Origin: CAZKHG01 sp964552655
GTDB taxonomy: Bacteria > Bacteroidota > Bacteroidia > Bacteroidales > Tenuifilaceae
Length of the DNA stretch: 64,000 nucleotides
NCBI GenBank assembly: GCA_964552655.1
Contig: CAZKHG010000006.1
Span: forward strand, 44,891 to 108,890
Direction: 5' to 3'
Shown: piece after piece, positions 60,980 to 64,000 of the stretch
Numbering within the stretch: position 1 is the first letter of the stretch
Layout of the letters: the number at the start of each line of letters is the position of its first letter
The notes under the pieces: model-generated
The model's database searches: none
Told to the model about the DNA's origin: nothing
Seen by the model: only the letters and a program-made list of their open reading frames with translations
Program-made: the position numbers and the translations under genes

Positions 60980-63706
60980 TTATTTATAGGTTGATTTAAA
61001 GAATTTTATGTAATCAGCCAAGGATTTATCCGTTAGTAGCAATGCCAGGTTATCGGAGCTGATAACAAACGCGCTATACTCATTGGTTTTAAGCGGGCCG
61101 AACAATCCATCCTGGGCAATTGCGGCTTTGTAATATTCCAATGCCCCTTTTGCGTCTTTAAATTGTTCAACTTTTATCAGCTCAAAGAACTCGTTGAATG
61201 GCTGGTTGGATACGCTTAAATCCAAATTGATAAAATTATCAACGTTAAAGGTTACCAGGTTGAATTTAACCTGATTTATATTTGATTTCTTGGGGATTAC
61301 GGCTATAAAAGTATGGCTACCAAGAGGTTCTTTATAAGCGACACCTTTGGGGGTAAGCTGAGCTGAATCGGCTATTGCGGCTATCAGTGTATCGGAAGAT
61401 ACAATCTGAAGTTCCTTCTGACGTAAGTAAACCAATATATCACTGGCTGATTTTGAGACATCAGAGGAAGGAAATTTTTCCGCAATATTCGTTAAGGCCT
61501 CTTTAAACGTTCGTAAATCGGATAGTTTCCCGGTACAAAGCGCTTTAATAAAACGGAACTGTGGTTCAAGTGATGTTTTCGGGTACCTTGCCAAACCCTC
61601 ATCAACTTTTTGAGAACATTTTAGGTATTCCCCCTTTTGATAAAGCTCATAGGTTTCCTGATAAAAAGCATTCTCCTCGATTTGTTTTGCTGAGACTTCC
61701 TTTAGGTAATCGGGGTTTGACAGCATAAGAGCGTAATTGCTCTCCGGAAACTTTGAGACAATAATATTTTTGTACTTATCGGCATTTGGTGTATTTCCGG
61801 TAAATAGGCTCATCCGATAGAGGTTATAGTACGATTGCAGAGTAAAAGGGCTTTCAGGAAAACGTCCGATAAGTAATTCGTAGGCCTTAACCGTTTCATT
61901 ATAATCGTTAAGATCATTCTGGTAGGTTTCGCCAACCTTGAACATTGCATCTGCAATTCTTTGGTTCGATAAGGCTTTCAAAGAATCCGTCATGGGCAAA
62001 TCCAGTAAATAGAATTCTTTTGATTTGTTTGAAAGTACCTTCTGTGGCAGCTGGCTGGTATCGGAAACCTGCTGTTGCATATCACTGGTTATATCTAGTG
62101 TTGATATCCTTTTATTTTTTCTGCGCCAGTTATCCTCCAGTTTTCTTCTGCCCCATTTCATAATAAATTCTGACTGGCCATAGCTAAGCGAAGCCTGATT
62201 ATAAAAGTACCACTTTCCCCCCTGATTTTGGGTTTGGCTCATCTGGTATCGCTGGAGGTTTTGCTGATAGAGAATAGAACGCTCCCTGTCCTGCGTTTCC
62301 TCCTGTTTCTGTTTTTGTTCCTCCTCCTGTACTTTCGCAATAATTGAAGCAATAAGTGCGTCCCTATTACCGGGAGACATGTTGGCAACCCGTTGCAGGC
62401 TGTCTTCCCGGTTTACAATATTCAGATTATCAACCAACTTGGTGAGATATTTAGTTTTGGTTTCCAATTTTTGATAATCAGGGTAGTTGTTATCCAGGGA
62501 GTTTACCGCGCTATCGTAATAAGCCTGTGATTGTTTGTAATCAGGCTTGGCAAAATAGTAATCGGCCAGTGTAAGGTAAGATATTCCTTTTTGGTTATTG
62601 TTTTCGGTGCTCTTTATTGCAGAGAGCTTATAGTATTCAATCGCTTTTTCGATATTTCCCTGTGATTTTTCAATATTGCCCAGCGCAAAATAAATCTGAT
62701 CCAGGTATTCTTTGTTTTTTTCATCCCTGGAAAGCTTAATCAGCTCATTTTTCATATCCTTACCCTTTCCGGTTTCCTGATAAAGTGAAGCAAGTGAAAT
62801 CCTGGCATTGAAAAGGATATCGTAGGGTGGGCTCATCCGTAAAATTTTGCGGTATAGTGCAATTGCTTCTTCATTTTTATGAAATCTTTGGTTAAGCTGG
62901 GCTAGTAGAAATGTATATCTAAATCGCTCATTTTTTGTGCCTGAATTTTCTAACGCCTTTTTCAAGAAAGGAAATGCCTCTGAGTATTTATTTTGTTTGG
63001 TATAAAAGAAAGCCCATGTTGACGATAACAAGTGAGCAAACTCTGTGCTTCTGGGTTTTTTCTTATTCGACTCCAGGGTTTTTAATTTATCCTCGGCTGT
63101 TAGAAAATCGTTGTTTACAATGCTTATTCTTGCCAACCAGATTTGTGCTTCATACCAAATCGAAGTATTGGGGTATTGCATAAGTATATATTCCAGTGTT
63201 TGGGTAGCCTCATTATAAGCCCCTTTCCAGGCCTGTGATTTCCCGATAAGAATCCACGATTTTTCGGCCCATTTAACGTATTCGCTCTGGTTATAAAACT
63301 CTTTCTCCTTGGCTGTAGGAATCCCTTTTTTTCGCTCAGGTTTTACCGTTATGGAATGTTTGTTTATAAGGTTGGTTGCCTTGGTAATAGCCCTGTCCAT
63401 ATCGCCCCCAACCATTCCGGTTACCTGCTGTTCGCCAAAAAGCAGAACGGGAATCGGCAGGGTGAAATTATACTTAAAGTTATCTTCCGATCGTTTTATC
63501 CCCTTTTTATAGCTCTCAAATCCGTTGAAATAGTAATTATAGTATGCTGTAACATAATGATAGGAACGGCTCATCATCGTATTTTTCTTTGATGAGCAGG
63601 AGAAAATCAGCCCCGCGCCGATCAGGTAAGCAAAAATGTGTGTCTTTTTCAGATCTGTAAATGTTTTATAAATAAACAGGCAAAAAGGTTTAATAGTATT
63701 TATCAA
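60980..63706 (-). CDS. sprE: PorW/SprE-family TPR lipoprotein (T9SS/gliding)
   Basis: A 908-aa lipoprotein: signal peptide with lipobox-like G-L-I-F-S-C near residue 36, followed by S-S-K-K-N-T and the family opening S-R-S-Y-H-Y-V-T-A-Y-Y-N-Y-Y-F-N-G. The bulk is tandem TPR-type helical repeats, with a Gln/Glu-rich linker near residues 450-500 (E-E-E-Q-K-Q-K-Q-E-E-T). SprE is needed for gliding and T9SS in Flavobacterium, and PorW for T9SS in Porphyromonas. The start is a TTG at 63706; no ATG or GTG precedes the lipobox, so translation may be weak or the start misplaced. porX follows 6 nt later. Confidence 0.85.
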   Translation of the reverse strand: MINTIKPFCLFIYKTFTDLKKTHIFAYLIGAGLIFSCSSKKNTMMSRSYHYVTAYYNYYFNGFESYKKGIKRSEDNFKYNFTLPIPVLLFGEQQVTGMVGGDMDRAITKATNLINKHSITVKPERKKGIPTAKEKEFYNQSEYVKWAEKSWILIGKSQAWKGAYNEATQTLEYILMQYPNTSIWYEAQIWLARISIVNNDFLTAEDKLKTLESNKKKPRSTEFAHLLSSTWAFFYTKQNKYSEAFPFLKKALENSGTKNERFRYTFLLAQLNQRFHKNEEAIALYRKILRMSPPYDILFNARISLASLYQETGKGKDMKNELIKLSRDEKNKEYLDQIYFALGNIEKSQGNIEKAIEYYKLSAIKSTENNNQKGISYLTLADYYFAKPDYKQSQAYYDSAVNSLDNNYPDYQKLETKTKYLTKLVDNLNIVNREDSLQRVANMSPGNRDALIASIIAKVQEEEQKQKQEETQDRERSILYQQNLQRYQMSQTQNQGGKWYFYNQASLSYGQSEFIMKWGRRKLEDNWRRKNKRISTLDITSDMQQQVSDTSQLPQKVLSNKSKEFYLLDLPMTDSLKALSNQRIADAMFKVGETYQNDLNDYNETVKAYELLIGRFPESPFTLQSYYNLYRMSLFTGNTPNADKYKNIIVSKFPESNYALMLSNPDYLKEVSAKQIEENAFYQETYELYQKGEYLKCSQKVDEGLARYPKTSLEPQFRFIKALCTGKLSDLRTFKEALTNIAEKFPSSDVSKSASDILVYLRQKELQIVSSDTLIAAIADSAQLTPKGVAYKEPLGSHTFIAVIPKKSNINQVKFNLVTFNVDNFINLDLSVSNQPFNEFFELIKVEQFKDAKGALEYYKAAIAQDGLFGPLKTNEYSAFVISSDNLALLLTDKSLADYIKFFKSTYK

Positions 63707-63858
63707 TTAAAAAATCTATAAACCTGCTCACAATATTAGTAAATATAGTGCTACAAAAGTATAGGTAAAATTCTTAAAAAACGCTAAGGATTGAGCGCGT
63801 TTAATTTTCTTGTAATACATGGAATTTCTTTCGACCAAGCTGGAATTTTCTAAAATAG

Positions 63859-63878
63859 AACAGGCATTTTGCCCTGTT
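63859..63878 (-). terminator. Weak hairpin after tRNA-Val
   Basis: AACAGG (63859-63864) and CCTGTT (63873-63878) can pair around an 8-nt loop, followed on the minus strand by CTATTTTAG. It is a possible but weak terminator for the tRNA. The rest of the gap between the sprE start and the tRNA holds nothing recognisable. Confidence 0.3.
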
Positions 63879-63938
63879 ACAAAGAAATGCAATGAAAAAA
63901 AAGTCGATTAATGGGCGATGGTAAGTATTTCAAAATTG

Positions 63939-64000
63939 TGTGCCTTACTGGATTCGAACCAGTGACCCCTACCCTGTCAAGGTAATGCTCTAAACCAACT
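63939..64000 (-). tRNA. tRNA-Val (anticodon GAC), 5' part beyond the window edge
   Basis: Read on the minus strand, this is the 3' three-quarters of a tRNA: D-loop with G-T-T-G-G and 3' D-stem GAGC, anticodon arm TTACC-TTGACAG-GGTAG with GAC as anticodon (plus-strand GTC at 63976-63978), a T arm ACTGG-TTCGAAT-CCAGT, and acceptor strand AAGGCAC plus discriminator A. CCA is not encoded (CAA follows). The 5' acceptor strand and 5' D stem lie past position 64000, so the pairing of the acceptor cannot be checked. The GAC anticodon gives valine. Confidence 0.88.

Overview
This window is chromosomal DNA from a member of the Bacteroidota, most likely class Bacteroidia. The evidence is direct: several genes belong to families largely confined to that phylum (GldH, a PorW/SprE-type lipoprotein, PorX with a receiver plus PglZ domain, a T9SS type A sorting domain, DUF5683, FecR with a DUF4974-like tail). 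Promoters also fit the phylum's pattern (TTTG about 20 nt before TAnnTTTG, seen cleanly before tig), and Shine-Dalgarno sequences are mostly absent. I see no insertion sequence, prophage, integrase, rRNA or CRISPR array. There is one tRNA, cut by the right edge. No gene-free stretch exceeds 300 bases.

Layout. 0-4.1 kb: a minus-strand envelope operon (Ig-like lipoprotein, thiamine-binding-type protein, beta-barrel, RlpA-SPOR, DUF2147). 4.2-8.6 kb: a CaCA antiporter, a small membrane protein and an AsmA-like protein with an unusual coiled-coil tail. 8.6-9.0 kb: an isolated 77-aa cysteine protein between a Crp/Fnr-like palindrome and a terminator. 9.0-14.5 kb: a minus-strand run of nifU-like, Mrp/ApbC, ATL, trmB, gldH, ricT and holB. 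14.6-22 kb: pgk, a LuxE-like acyl-protein synthetase and the topoisomerase IV pair parE-parC. 22-28.7 kb: pgi-gpsA, rlmN and two convergent lipid-kinase paralogues. 28.9-37.6 kb: parA-parB-DUF5683-lytic transglycosylase, then two SGNH esterases and an MBOAT O-acyltransferase. 37.7-41.2 kb: a lipoprotein, a secreted M6 protease with a T9SS sorting domain, and aroK. 41.4-46.1 kb: an ECF sigma/FecR/STN signalling unit whose outer component has no TonB barrel, flanked by its paralogue. 46.1-50.2 kb: CapA-like, tig, a lipoprotein and clpP. 50.4-57.9 kb: a four-gene secreted-protein operon led by a TPR-caspase. 58-63.7 kb: a PlsC-like acyltransferase, then sprE/porW-porX. 63.9 kb: tRNA-Val(GAC).

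How the genes fit together. Most of the window is core chromosome with a strong cell-envelope theme. T9SS or gliding components (GldH, PorX, SprE/PorW, perhaps the PorE-like OmpA protein) occur together with one visible T9SS client, the M6 protease. Peptidoglycan and surface-polymer enzymes (RlpA, the MltD-like transglycosylase, the MBOAT/SGNH set) sit near chromosome-partition genes.

The two best candidates for undescribed systems are the secreted caspase operon (50.4-57.9 kb) and the barrel-less sigma/anti-sigma/STN unit (41.4-46.1 kb). The small cysteine protein under a Crp/Fnr-like operator is a third. Families were assigned by reading motifs by eye; no database search was run.
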